Source: Gorsachius magnificus (taxonomy: Eukaryota > Chordata > Aves > Pelecaniformes > Ardeidae). From it: a stretch of DNA of 64,000 nucleotides. Below are positions 9,989 to 20,807 of this stretch, piece by piece. The number at the start of each line of letters is the position of its first letter. Within the stretch, counting starts at the first letter, position 1. The position numbers and the translations under genes were made by a program. The notes beneath the pieces are model-generated. The model saw only the letters and a list, made by a program, of their open reading frames with translations, did not search any database and was not told the origin of the DNA. The stretch lies in contig CM067086.1 of assembly GCA_034008185.1 (NCBI GenBank), positions 64,288,985 to 64,352,984 on the forward strand. The letters run 5' to 3'.

Positions 9989-10390
9989 GTGGAGGAAAGG
10001 GACAACCGTGTCTACTGGACTGTGTGGATTCGATGGCCTGGCACGTCAGACCCACAGAAGTATAGAGCTCTAGTAGACACCGGTGCACAGTGTACTCTAA
10101 TGCCATCAAGCCATATAGGGGCAGAATCCATTTGTATTTCTGGAGTGACAGGGGGATCTCAAGAGCTGACTGTATTGGAGGCCAAAGTGAGCCTAACTGG
10201 GAATGAGTGGCAAAAGCACCCCATTGTGACTGGCCCAGATGCTCCGTGCATCCTTGGCATAGACTACCTCAGGAGAGGGTACTTCAAGGACCCAAACGGG
10301 TACCAGTGGGCTTTTGGTATAGCTGCACTGAAGGCAGAAGAAATTAAGCAGCTGTCTACCTTGCCTGGTCTCTCAAAGGACCCTTCGGTT
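9989..10390 (+). pseudogene. ERV-L-type protease (arm 2), interrupted by CR1
   Basis: Aspartic protease with D-T-G at residues 30-32 and ILGIDYL near residue 90, followed by a spacer to the RT. The coding sequence breaks at 10390, where a 1.5-kb CR1 is inserted. The pol frame resumes at 11915. Confidence 0.9.
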
Positions 10391-11910
10391 AGAATCATAG
10401 AATCACCTCGGTTGGAAAAGACCTTTAAGATCATCGAGTCCAACCGTTAACCTAGCACTGCCATCCCACCACTAAACCATGTCCCTAAGCACCTCATCTA
10501 TCCGTCTTTTAAAGACCTCCAGGGATGAGGACTCCACCACCTCCCTGGGCAGCCCATTCCAGAGCCTGACAACCCTCTCGGTGAAGAAGTTTTTCCTAAT
10601 GTCTAGCCTAAACCTGCCCTGGCGCAGCTTCAAGCCATTCCCCCTCGTCCTATCATCTGTTACCAGGGAGAAGAGGCCGACCCCCACCTCGCTACAGCCT
10701 CCTTTCAGGTAGTTGTAGAGGGCGATCAGGGCTCCCCTCAGCCTCCTCTTCTCCAGACTAAACACCCCCAGTTCCCTCAGCCGCTCCTCGTATGACTTGT
10801 GTTCCAGAGCCCTCACCAGCTTGGTTGCTCTCCTCTGGACCTGTTCCAGCAAGGCAACATCTTTCTTGTAGTGAGGGGCCCAAAACTGAACACAGTGTTC
10901 GAGGTGTGGCCTCACCAGCACCGAGTACAGGGGCACGATCACTTCCCTACTCCTGCTGGCCACACTATTCCTGATACAGGCCAGGATGCCATTGGCCTTC
11001 TTGGCCACCTGGGCACACTGCTGGCTCATATTCAGCCGGCTGTCAATCAGTACCCCCAGGTCTTTTTCCACCAGGCAGCTTTCCAGCCACTCTTCCCCAG
11101 GCCTGTAGCGCTGCATGGGGTTGTTGTGACCAAAGTGCAGGACCCGGCACTTGGCCTTGTTGAACCTCATACAGTTGGCCTCGGCCCATCGATTCAGCCT
11201 GTCCAGGTCCCTTTGCAGAGCCCTCCTCCCCTCCAGCAGATCAACACTACCACCCAGTTTGGTGTCATCTGCAAATTTACTGAGGGCACACTCAATCCCC
11301 TCATCGAGGTCGTTGATAAAGATGTTAAACAAGACCGGCCCTAGAACTGAGCCCTGGGGGACACAGCTTGTGACCGGCCGCCAACTGGATTTAGCTCCAT
11401 TCACCACGACTCTCTGGGCTCGGCCACCCAGCCAGTTTTTAACCCAGCGAAGAGTACATCCATCTAGGCCATGAACTGCCAGCTTCTCCACGAGAATGCT
11501 ATGGGAGACTGTGTCGAAGGCTTTGCTGAAGTCCAGGTAGACAACGTCCACAGCCTTTCCCTCATCTACCAGGCGGGTCACCTGGTCATAGAAGGAAATC
11601 AGGTTGGTTAGGCAAGACTTGCCTTTCGTGAACCCATGCTGACTGGGCCTGATGCCCTGATTGTCCTCCATGTGCCTGGTGAGCACACTCAAGATAAACC
11701 GCTCCATAATTTTCCCCGGTACCGAGGTTAGGCTGACTGGTCTGTAGTTCCCCGGATCCTCCTTCCGGCCCTTCTTGAAGAGAGGCGTCACATTTGCCAA
11801 CCTCCAGTCATCTGGGACTTCCCCTGTTCTCCAGGACTGCTGATAAATGATGGAGAGTGGCTTGGCAAGCTCCTCTGCCAACTCCTTCAGCAATCTTGGG
11901 TGTTGCTGAG
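10391..11910 (-). mobile_element. CR1 LINE inserted in ERV-L pol
   Basis: 5'-truncated CR1 on the minus strand. The frame 10472 to about 11905 is open and encodes RT palm, thumb and C-terminus, including [22 protein letters not shown] and KFADDT. The annotated frame continues to 12025 only by reading antisense ERV sequence. GGTT flanks both ends (10387-10390 and 11911-11914), a short possible target-site duplication. The 3' tail with AATCATAG is at 10391-10402. Confidence 0.95.
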
Positions 11911-11914
11911 GGTT

Positions 11915-12622
11915 GAAGAACAACAAGTGCCGATTGCCACCACAACAGTGCACAGGCGGCAATATCGCACCAACCGAGACTCTCTGATTCCCATCCATAA
12001 GCTGATTCGTCGACTGGAGAGCCAAGGAGTGATCAGCAAGACTCGCTCACCCTTTAACAGTCCCATATGGCCAGTGAGAAAGTCTGATGGAGAGTGGAGA
12101 CTGACAGTAGACTATCGTGGCCTGAATGAAGTCACGCCACCACTGAGTGCTGCCGTGCCGGACATGTTAGAACTTCAACACGAACTGGAGTCAGAGGCAG
12201 CCAAGTGGTATGCCACAACTGATATTGCAAATGCTTTCTTTTCAATCCCTTTGGCAGCAGAGTGCAGGCCACAGTTTGCTTTCACTTGGAGGGGCATCCA
12301 GTATACCTGGAACCGACTGCCCCAGGGGTGGAAACACAGCCCTACCATTTGCCATGGACTGATCCAGACAGCACTGGAACAGGGTGAAGCTCCAGAACAT
12401 CTGCAATACATTGATGACATCATCGTGTGGGGCAATACAGCAGAAGAAGTTTTTGAGAAAGGGAAGAAAATAGTCCAAATCCTTCTGACGGCCGGTTTTG
12501 CCATAAAACAAAGTAAGGTCAAGGGACCTGCACAGGAGATCCAGTTTTTAGGAATCAAATGGCAAGATGGACGTCGTCAGATTCCAATGGATGTGATCAA
12601 CAAACTAACAGCTACCAGCTAG
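11915..12622 (+). pseudogene. ERV-L-type reverse transcriptase
   Basis: RT fingers and palm of the ERV-L provirus: TVDYRGLNEVTPP, LPQGWKHSPTICHGL and the catalytic YIDD (12407-12418). The frame ends in a stop at 12620-12622, and homology continues in another frame from about 12645. Both the CR1 insertion and the stop break the gene. Confidence 0.92.
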
Positions 12623-12644
12623 CCAAAAGGAAGCACAAGCTTTC

Positions 12645-13769
12645 TTGGGCGTTGTGGCTTTTTGGAGGACGCATATTCCAAATTACAGCCAGATTGTAAG
12701 CCCTCTCTACCAAGTGACCCAGAAGAAGAACGATTTCAAATGGGGCCCTGAACAACAACAAGCCTTTGAACAAATTAAGCGGGAGATAGTGCATGCAGTA
12801 GCCCTTGGGCCGGTGCGGGCAGGGCAAGAGGTAAAAAATGTGCTCTACGCCGCAGCCGGGGAGAATGGCCCTACCTGGAGCCTCTGGCAGAAAGCACCAG
12901 GAGAGACTCGAGGCCGACCCCTAGGGTTTTGGAGTCGGGGTTACAGAGGACCTGAGGCCCGCTCTACTCCAACTGAAAAAGAGATATTGGCAGCATATGA
13001 AGGGGTTCGAGCTGCTTCAGAAGTGATTGGTACTGACGCACAGCTCCTCCTGGCACCCCAACTGCCAGTGCTGGGCTGGATGTTCAAAGGGAAGGTCCCC
13101 TCTACACATCATGCAACTGATGCTACGTGGAGGTAAGTGGGTTGCACTGATCACACAACGGGCTCGAATAGGAAACCCCAATCGCCCAGGAATCTTGGAA
13201 GTGATCAGGGCTGGCCAGAAGGCAAAGATTTTGGAATATCACCAGAGGAGGAGGTGGTGCGTGCTGAAGAAGCCCCATTGTACAATAAATTGCCAGAAAA
13301 TGAGAAGCAATATGTGCTGTTCACTGATGGGTCCTGCCGTCTTGTGGGAAAGCATCGGAGGTGGAAGGCTGCTGTATGGAGTCGTACAAGACAAGTCGCA
13401 GAGACTGCTGAAGGAGAAGGTGAATCAAGTCAATTTGCAGAGGTGAAAGCCATCCAGCTGGCTTTAGGTATTGCTGAAAGAGAAAAATGGCCAGTGCTCT
13501 GTCACTATGCTGACTCATGGATGGTGGCAAATGCCCTGTGGGGGTGGTTGCAGCAATGGAAGCAGAGTAACTGGCAGCACAGAGGCAAACCCATCTGGGC
13601 CGCCGCACTGTGGCAAGACATTGCTGCCCGGGTAGAGAACTTGGTTGTAAAAGTACGTCATGTAGATGCTCATGTACCCAAGAGTCGGGCCACTGAAGAA
13701 CATCAAAACAACCAGCAGGTGGATCAGGCTGCTAAGATTGAAGTGGCTCAGGTGGATCTGGACTAGCAA
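12645..13769 (+). pseudogene. ERV-L-type RT connection and RNase H
   Basis: Two adjoining frames. 12645-13136 holds the RT thumb and connection (KKNDFKWGPEQQQAFEQIK, TPTEKEILAAYEGV). 13137-13766 holds RNase H with FTDGSC (about 13320), the AEVKAIQLAL glutamate, YADSWMVANAL and the HVDAHV stretch. A stop or frameshift near 13134 separates them. Confidence 0.9.
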
Positions 13770-13781
13770 CATAAGGGTGAA

Positions 13782-14641
13782 TTGTTTCTAGCTCGGTGTG
13801 CCCATGACACCTCAGGCCACCAAGGAAGAGATGCAACATACAGATGGGCTCATGATCGAGGGGTGGGCTTAACTAGGGACACTATTGCACAGGTTATCCA
13901 TGAATGCGAAACACGTGCTGCGATCAAACAAGCCTCTCTGGTATGGAGGACGGTGGCTGAAATACAAGTATGGAGAGGCTTGGCAGATTGATTATATCAC
14001 AATCCCACGAACCCGCCATGGCAAGCGCTATGTGCTCACCATGGTGGAAGCAACCACTGGATGGCTGGAAACATATCCCGTGCCCCATGCCACTGCCCGG
14101 AACACTATCCTAGGCCTTGAAATTCAACAAGTCCTATGGCGACATGGCACTCCAGAAAGAATTGAGTCAGACAACAGAACTCATTTCCAAAACAGCCTCA
14201 TAGACAAATGGGCCAAAGAGCATGGCATTGAGTGGGTCTATCACGTCCCCTTATCATGCACCAGCCTCTGGGAAAATTGAACGATACAATGGACTGTTAA
14301 AAACTACACTGAAAGCAATGGGTGGTGGACCATTCAAACACTGGGATACACATTTAGCAAAAGCTACCTGGTTAGTCAACACTAGAGGATCTGCCAACCG
14401 AGCTGGCCCTGCCCAATCAAGCCTCTTACATACTGTAGAAGGGGATAAAGTCCCTGTAGTGTGTGTAAAAAATATGCTGGGGAAGACAGTCTGGGTTTCT
14501 CCTGCCTCAGGTAAAGGCAAACCCATCCGTGGGATTGCTTTTGCTCAAGGACCTGGCTCTACTTGGTGGGTGATGCGGAAGGATGGGGAAGTCCGACGCG
14601 TACCTCAAAGGGATTTGATTTTGGGTGAAAATGGCCAGTGA
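13782..14641 (+). pseudogene. ERV-L-type integrase
   Basis: Integrase spread over three frames. The N-terminal zinc region (H...H...C) lacks its last cysteine (CETRAA). Core D1 is in WQIDY (about 13981) and D2 in IESDNRTHF (about 14163), and then the frame breaks. The last catalytic E, in SGKIERYNGLL (about 14270), and the C-terminal domain are in the frame 14222-14641. Not functional as it stands. Confidence 0.9.
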
Positions 14642-15047
14642 ATTGAATTGTATAATGTTAATTGTTGTGTAATAGAGTATGTCATCATTTTTACTATTGC
14701 TGTATATCCTATCAATGCTACAGCAGTAAGAATCGCCCAGATTAAGAAGAATGAATTTTGAAGAAATTGAGGAAGTGCAGCAGATGGAACCAGAACTGAC
14801 TTCAGCATGCAACAACCCAACACCAGCCCCCATCTCTCCTGGCCTGCAAGACTGTTACGACAGATGGAGCCCAAAACCGTGGACTAAATGAACCCAATGG
14901 ACATTTTAGAGGGATGGTCCATAGACTAAGGGAATGCTATCTCTGTATATGTATTGAAAAATGGGAAATTGGTGGTGATTAATTGGAATGTATTGTAAGG
15001 GTAGGACCTAAGCATGACGTAAATGGTATAGAATAAGGGGTGGATAA
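14642..15047 (+). other. ERV-L 3' non-coding region
   Basis: Between integrase and 3' LTR. No env and no clear dUTPase frame. It ends in a weak polypurine stretch (GAATAAGGGG, 15031-15040). Confidence 0.6.
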
Positions 15048-15642
15048 TATCCTGGTTTCGGCTGGGATAGAGTTAATTTTCCTCATAGTAGCCAGCATAG
15101 TGCCGTGTTTTGGATTTAGTACTAGAAGACTGTTGATAACACACTGATGTTTTTAGTTGTTGCCAAGGAGTGCTCAGAGTACTCAAGGACTTTCTGAGCT
15201 TCTCCTGCTCGGCCAGGTGCATAACAAGCTGGGAGGGAGTACAGCACAGCTAGGACAGCTAACCCAAACTGACCAAAGAGCTATTCCATACCACAGAACG
15301 TCATGCTCGGGGGGGGTGGGTTCGTCGGTCAGTCGCGGGCAGAGTGATGGCGGCTCGGGGAGAGATCGCTGCTCGGGACGGGCTGGGCATCGGTCAGCGG
15401 GTGGTGAGCAATTGCATTGTGCATCATTTGTTTTGTATATTCTGTATATTCTCTTACTATCATTATTATTATTATTATTATTATTATTGCTATTCTTCTC
15501 TCTTATTAAACTGTCTCTATCTCAACCCATGGGTCTTACTTTTTTTTTCCAATTCTCTTCCCCCCCCATCCCACCGAGGGAGGGGGGGGAGTGAGTGAGC
15601 GGCTGCGTGGTGCTTAGTTGCCAGCCGGGTTAAACCACGACA
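15048..15642 (+). mobile_element. 3' LTR of the ERV-L provirus
   Basis: Same family as the solo LTR at 15741-16314. It starts TATCCTGGTTTC (the TG is mutated to TA) and ends AAACCACGACA. It contains an (ATT)n run at about 15462-15488 and ATTAAA as a likely poly(A) signal near 15506. The 5' LTR partner is not in the window. Confidence 0.85.
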
Positions 15643-15740
15643 CTGACCTAGAGGTTTCCCTTGATTCCTTACAGAATTACACATCAGTGTCGTCATCCTG
15701 GCTGGGTGATCCATAGTAGACTCCCGTAAGAACAGGCGCT

Positions 15741-16314
15741 TGTCCTGGTTTCAGCTGGGATAGAGTTAATTTTCTTCACAGAAGCTAGCATAGTGCTGTG
15801 CTTTGGATTCAGTGCCAGAAGAATGTTGATAACACGCTGATGTTTTTAGTTGTTGCCAAGTAGTGCTCAGACTGTTCAAGGACTTTTTGAGCTTCTCCTG
15901 CTCGGCCAGGTGCATAACAAGCTGGGAGTACAGCACAGCTAGGACCCAAACTGTCCAAAGAGCTATTCCATACCATATAACGTCATGCTCGGGGGGGGGT
16001 TTGGTGGGTCGGTCGGTCGCGGGGAGAGTGATCACTGCTCGGGTACTGATCGCTGCTCGGGACGGGCTGGGCATCGGTCGGCGGGTGGTGAGCAATTGCA
16101 TTGTGCATCATTCGTTTTGTATATTCTGTATATTTTGTTATCATTCTCATTATTACTATTATTATTATTTTCTCTTATTAAACTGTCTTTATCTCAGCCC
16201 TCGGCTCTAACCTTTTTCTCCTTCCCGATTCTCTCCCCCATCCCACTGAGGGAGGGGGGGGAGTGAGCGAGCGGCTGCGTGGTGCTTAGTTGCCAGTCGG
16301 GTTAAACCACGACA
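15741..16314 (+). mobile_element. Solo ERV-L-type LTR with GCGCT target-site duplication
   Basis: 574 bp, starting TGTCCTGGTTTC and ending CCACGACA. It is flanked by exact 5-bp duplications GCGCT (15736-15740 and 16315-16319), so it is a true insertion reduced to a solo LTR. It is the same family as the neighbouring LTR 98 bp upstream. Confidence 0.93.
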
Positions 16315-16319
16315 GCGCT

Positions 16320-16810
16320 CTATTAGCTTTTCCCCTCATCTTTACGCAGAGGTGCTCAACCGTGTCGTCCTCGGCTGCAAGCGCCATACAGTCCAACGCC
16401 TCCTTTACATACAGCACTACCCCTCCGCCTCGCCAGCTCTGCCCCTCTCTCCTCCAAGAGCCTGTAACCGTCCATCAGAGCGCTCCGGTCACAGGACGCT
16501 TCCCCACGAGCCCCATTGATGCCAATGATGTCGTAGCTCTGGGACTGAGCCAAGGCCTCTCGTTCCCCCTGTCTATTCCTCACAGCACGTGCATTAGCCT
16601 ACAAATCTTTCAAATGGGCTCCAGCGTCCTCAGTCCATGGTGGAGCAGAGCGAAAGCTCTCACTAGCACCCTGTCCCTCAAACCTTGTCATGCCGTCCCA
16701 CAGCTTGTCGCTAGGAGGCCCGATTGTGTCCCTTTTCCCCTTCGAACTGAGTTTGAAGCTCTTTCAAGCACTCCCGCTCATTTCGGAGCAAATATACTTT
16801 TCCCAAAATG
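16320..16810 (-). repeat. CR1-type endonuclease-region remnant
   Basis: The minus-strand frame 16356-16583 contains QSQSYDIIGI and DRSALMDGYRLLEE, which resemble the APE-type endonuclease at the start of CR1 ORF2. It is degenerate with no complete domain. 16600-16810 on the same strand may belong to the same element, with less support. Confidence 0.55.
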
Positions 16811-17274
16811 AGAACGGGGACTCTCGTCAGGCCCCAGCAGCAGGCCTGCTGCCGCATAGACCGTCCCATGACTGAAACCCCCCCAATTCTGCCTGTCATG
16901 CTAGCCTCGGAGCCAGGTACCCGCACTCCTGATCCCTTCCCCCAAATCTCCCCGAGGCCGCGAAGTCTCTTTGGACCACCCTTGGGCTTCTCAGCGCAAC
17001 TCCGTTGGTACCCACAGGAGAAAGCAAGAGCGGCTAATAAGCTGAGGGCCGTACAAGGCTAGGAAGGTTCCTGGGAACGCCTTCAAGCCGAGCCGCAGGG
17101 AGGCAGCACGCTTCCCCAAAAGGTCGGCAGACCAGGGCAGTAGTGAATGAATTCTTTGCTTTGCTTTGCTTTGCTTTGCTTGGGCGTGCGGCTCTTGCTC
17201 TGCCTACTAAAGGCCCGTAGCTCAAGCCACAAGTTTTCCGGCTTTTACCCTTCAGATTCTGTCAGGCCCCCCCA
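16811..17274. other. Unassigned sequence with a CTTTG microsatellite
   Basis: No supported gene. A (CTTTG)n-type run lies at 17154-17181. The stretch ends where the second ITPRIPL1 segment begins. Confidence 0.5.
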
Positions 17275-17510
17275 TGGGGGCAAGTGAACGAGCAGCTGTG
17301 TGATGCCAAGCTGCCTGCCGGGATTGATCCCCAGCCCCTGGGAAGGCAAAGCCCAGGGAGCCATTGAAACCAGGGCCCACCGCACCCGCTCCTCTTCTGC
17401 AAAATGCTCCCTGACTCTGTGGCAGCTGAGCCGCCAGCACCCTGTGCCCGCGTTCCCCAACACGCTGATGCACGGGCACTCGCAGGCGCAGCGTTTCTGC
17501 AAACGCGCCA

Positions 17511-18592
17511 TTTATTGGCAACTCGGCACAGGGGAAGGCTCCCCGCAGCAATGGACTCTCTGGAAGAGGGAGGGCGGTCGTGGCCCAGGGGGAATCGTGA
17601 GTCTTTGTCACAAGCCTCCTTCAGCTGCATCGGGTCCCACGCCCCAGAGCGTGCTTTGGCTGTGGAGGAGCGGTGCGGCAGCAGTTCCCACTGTCGACTG
17701 AGCAGCGTGTTCTCCGTGTCCAGCGTGCCCAGTTTGGTGGCAGCAGCTCCCCGGGGAGTGTCTTCAGGCCTGGCCCTGTGCCTCAAGAACTGCGCCTCTG
17801 CCCGAGCGCAGCTCTCTGCCCGCGTCCCGCTGCTGGTAACCCTGGCCCCTCTGCCTACTCGAGGCTCAGGAAGGTGTCCGAGTGACCTTGCTGCACCGCA
17901 AACATCATCTCCATCAGGAGGGTTCTCCCGGAAGCCTTGGTCAGGCGGAGCCTGCAGGAGCGCCTGGAGGGCAGCACTGTTAGGCGGCCGTGTTGCGACT
18001 GAGGGAAAACCACCCAGGCTGCTTTTACCAGTATCTGGAACCAGCGGGTGGTTTTCTCTATGTCCAGGTAGGGGCCGGTGCAGAGGGTGCCTAGGAGGCT
18101 GGGAGCCTGATTTCTCCTCAGCTCCTCCTTGGTGTGGTGGAGGAAGCACAGCATGTTCTCCACCAGCCGCTTCCTCGTGCAGGTGCACTCCAGCTCCACG
18201 CGCAGCCTGGAGTTCCTTGCTGGCATCTCCCCTGCGGTGCTCAGCTCCAGGTGGAAGGCGTGCCCACGGGGGGGCTGCAGGGGCACGAGCAGGCGGTAGA
18301 CAGCACCACCCTCACGGGGACTCCAACCTTCGAAGGCGTTGCCCACCCCGAAGGCTGGCTTGAGGCGCGGCATGAAACTGTTCCTGGAAAGCTTGCGGCA
18401 GATACGGACAAGTCCATCCGCCAGCTCCTCCGCTGCTCTGAACGCTTCTGGCAGGCGCAGGAGGCGCTTGGCTGAAATTCTGCCCACATCCAGCTCAATG
18501 CCGGGTCTTTCCTCTTGCTTCGCCTTCCGTGCCGTCTTTCTGGAACCTCCCTCTTCGCTGCTGCTGGCTGCACGTCGGCTCCTTTTCCTCTT
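17511..18592 (-). pseudogene. Second ITPRIPL1-like body (B), copy 2
   Basis: As in copy 1, but without the 1-bp loss. From the intact gene's TGA stop (18593-18595) the frame continues open on the minus strand through KRKRSRRAASSSEE and into VGRISAKRLL (frame 17855-18487) with no further stop until 17855. It ends early after SLE. The start shown at 18487 is a GTG codon inside this continuous frame, not a real start. The poly(A) signal is TTTATT on plus at 17511-17516. Confidence 0.75.
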
Positions 18593-20119
18593 TCAGTGTC
18601 CGTAGATCAGAAGTCTTGTGAGCCGATCTCGCACCTCCATGAACTCCCGCAGTGCCTCAGCGTGGGCGGCTGGATCCTGTGCCAGGCACTCGAAGAGGTT
18701 GAGTGGCTCAGCCGTTTTGAAGGCTGGGGGCAAGATGATCTTCTCAGGCACGTTCTCATTGCCAAAGAAGAAGTGGTTGAGGCGTTTCTCCTCCAGGCAG
18801 CAGTGCAGGTATTGGATGATATCCTCCAGCCGCAGCAGGAATTGCCTCCTGCGCCAGCGTGACAGGGGTATGGTGGTCAGGAGGTGCATCACGGCTGTCT
18901 TCAAGGTATAGCTGGAAAAGCCTGTGCCCACCAGGACGCGAGCGCAGACCTGCAGGCATTTGAGGTGGAAGCTGTCACGCAGGGCCAGCCTGGCCACACG
19001 CCTGAAGAACTTCACCTCTGCCACAGCGTAGCTCTCCAGCCATGTCGTGCTTGGGGTGAAGGTGGCCTCAGGAGTCTGGCTGCTCAGGAAGATGTCCGAG
19101 TCGCCTTGCTGCACCCCAAACATAATCTCAATGAAGAGGCTTCTGTTGTCGCCGTTTGTGATCCAGAACTTGCAGGAGCGGCTGGAGGGCAGGACCTTCA
19201 TACTGCAGCAACGTGACTGAGGCATCTCCACCCAGGCTGACATCACGGAATTCTGGAACCACAGGGCAGTTTTCTGCACATCTAGGTAGGAGCCGGTGCA
19301 GAGGGTGCCGAGGAGGCCAGGAGCCTGATTTCTCCTCAGCTCCTCCTCAGGGTGGTGGAGGAAGCACAGCACGTCTCCTGCCAGCTGCTCCCTCGGGCAG
19401 GTGCAGACCGGCTCCACACGGACACAGAAGTTCCTCGTCAGCATCCCCCTCCCGTTGCTCAGCTCCAGGTGGAAGGCGTGCCCACGGGGGGGCTGCAGGG
19501 GCACGAGCAGGCGGTAGACAGCACCACCCTCACAGTGACTCCAACCTTCGAAGGCGTTGCCCACCCCAATGGCTGGTTGCAGCACCGGGAAGAAACTATT
19601 TGAAAAGAGCACTTGGAAGACACGCAGGAGGTCACCCACCAAGTCCTTCACCACCTGGCACTCTGTCTCCAGGTTCTGAAATGGCCACTGTATATGCTCT
19701 TCAAAGAACCTTCCCAGGTCATCTGCATGCTCACTGTCTTCTTCGTCCTCTTCCTCTTCCTGTTCCCTGTCGCAGCTGGAGCTCTTCTCGTTGCTGCTGC
19801 TCTCTGGTTCATGGCTCCTTTTCCGGAGCCACCAGCAGAGCCCAAAGAGCAGGACCAGGAGTCCAGCAACCGCCCAGACCTGCCACTGCTGCAAGGCAGC
19901 AAAGAGCAGGGCTCCCCTGGCCACGCCACTCTGCTCCTGGGTCCCCTGCTCCTGGGTCCCCTGCTCCAGCTCCCACAGCAGCCGAGTCATCTCCTGGCTC
20001 AGGTGCTCCTCGCGCTGCTGCATGCGCTCGCGCGTGGCCTCATCCAGCTCCTCACCCACCATCTGCGCATTCCAGAGGGTGCTTTGCACAAGCCAGATGA
20101 GGAATGTGCTGGCAGCCAT
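18593..20119 (-). CDS. ITPRIPL1: ITPRIPL1-like membrane protein, copy 2 (intact)
   Basis: 508 residues, the same protein as the gene at 6899-8425. It has an N-terminal hydrophobic stretch, a transmembrane helix at 81-98, an acidic run at 119-131 and a Mab-21-like region from about 135 to the end (GVGNAFEGWS at 185-194). The start codon is preceded by the same acceptor (CTGCAG, 20123-20128). The absence of coding changes between the copies means very recent duplication, gene conversion, or two assembled haplotypes of one locus. Confidence 0.85.
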   Translation of the reverse strand: MAASTFLIWLVQSTLWNAQMVGEELDEATRERMQQREEHLSQEMTRLLWELEQGTQEQGTQEQSGVARGALLFAALQQWQVWAVAGLLVLLFGLCWWLRKRSHEPESSSNEKSSSCDREQEEEEDEEDSEHADDLGRFFEEHIQWPFQNLETECQVVKDLVGDLLRVFQVLFSNSFFPVLQPAIGVGNAFEGWSHCEGGAVYRLLVPLQPPRGHAFHLELSNGRGMLTRNFCVRVEPVCTCPREQLAGDVLCFLHHPEEELRRNQAPGLLGTLCTGSYLDVQKTALWFQNSVMSAWVEMPQSRCCSMKVLPSSRSCKFWITNGDNRSLFIEIMFGVQQGDSDIFLSSQTPEATFTPSTTWLESYAVAEVKFFRRVARLALRDSFHLKCLQVCARVLVGTGFSSYTLKTAVMHLLTTIPLSRWRRRQFLLRLEDIIQYLHCCLEEKRLNHFFFGNENVPEKIILPPAFKTAEPLNLFECLAQDPAAHAEALREFMEVRDRLTRLLIYGH

Positions 20120-20122
20120 GGC

Positions 20123-20591
20123 CTGCAGGAGGAGGGAGAGAAGAGGGTTCGGTGTCTGGAAGGGAATAAGAGGGGTTTGTGGTTGGGAAGGAGGGAGAGA
20201 AGAGGGGTTCGGTGGGTTTGGGAAAGGGGGGAGAGAAGAGGGGTTCAGTGGGTCTGGGAGGAGAGAAGAGGTTCGTGGTTGGGATGGGAGAAGAGGGGTT
20301 CAGTGGGTCTGGAAGGGAGAAGAGGTTCGTGGGTTGGGAGGGAGGGAGCTGGCGGCGAGGGGAGCGGGGAGGGGATCCGCAGGGAGCTGGGGGCAGGTAG
20401 GAGAGGGGGAGAGGCAGCTGGGAGGCAGCAAGGCCTGCGCCCAGCCCCGGTGGCGGTGGCACCGTGCCCTGCCCAAGGCGCTCCCGCGAGCGGCTGGTCC
20501 CTCGACGCAGGGTGAGGACCCAGCCCGCCGGGGGCCCGCGTTTCTGGCCTGGCCCTCGCCCAGCCCAGCCTGGCCCCACGTGCGCACTCAC
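20123..20591 (-). other. 5' UTR intron of ITPRIPL1 copy 2
   Basis: 469 bp, with the same donor (CAGCG|GTGAGT, edge at 20591) and acceptor as copy 1. It is shorter because its minisatellite is shorter and irregular. Confidence 0.7.
20130..20343 (-). repeat. Irregular minisatellite (copy 2)
   Basis: About seven degenerate units related to the 35-bp unit of copy 1, with many internal deletions (units of about 20-36 bp). It has diverged far more than the flanking coding sequence. Confidence 0.9.
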
Positions 20592-20755
20592 CGCTGGCCC
20601 AGGCTGTACTGGGCAGCGCTGCCTGCTGGCGCCCCTGATAAGCGCCCCCGTTGTGACGCGTCCCTTGTGCTGTCACAGGCGCCAGAGCGCATCACGGGCC
20701 AGCCCCGCCCTTCGGCCCCACCCTGGCTCACCCCCTCACAGCTGCCCTGCTGTAC
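20592..20755 (-). promoter_or_regulatory. GC-rich promoter and first exon, ITPRIPL1 copy 2
   Basis: Same GC box and CRE-like TGACGCGTC as copy 1. No TATA box seen. Confidence 0.5.
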
Positions 20756-20807
20756 TGGCTAGGGCTGGGCAGGAGTGAGTTTTCTTTGCCGGCGCTTGCC
20801 TGGTGCT

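Noticed and set aside
10472..12025. 517-codon frame as one protein
   Set aside because: The first ~40 codons are antisense ERV sequence; only the CR1 RT part is real.
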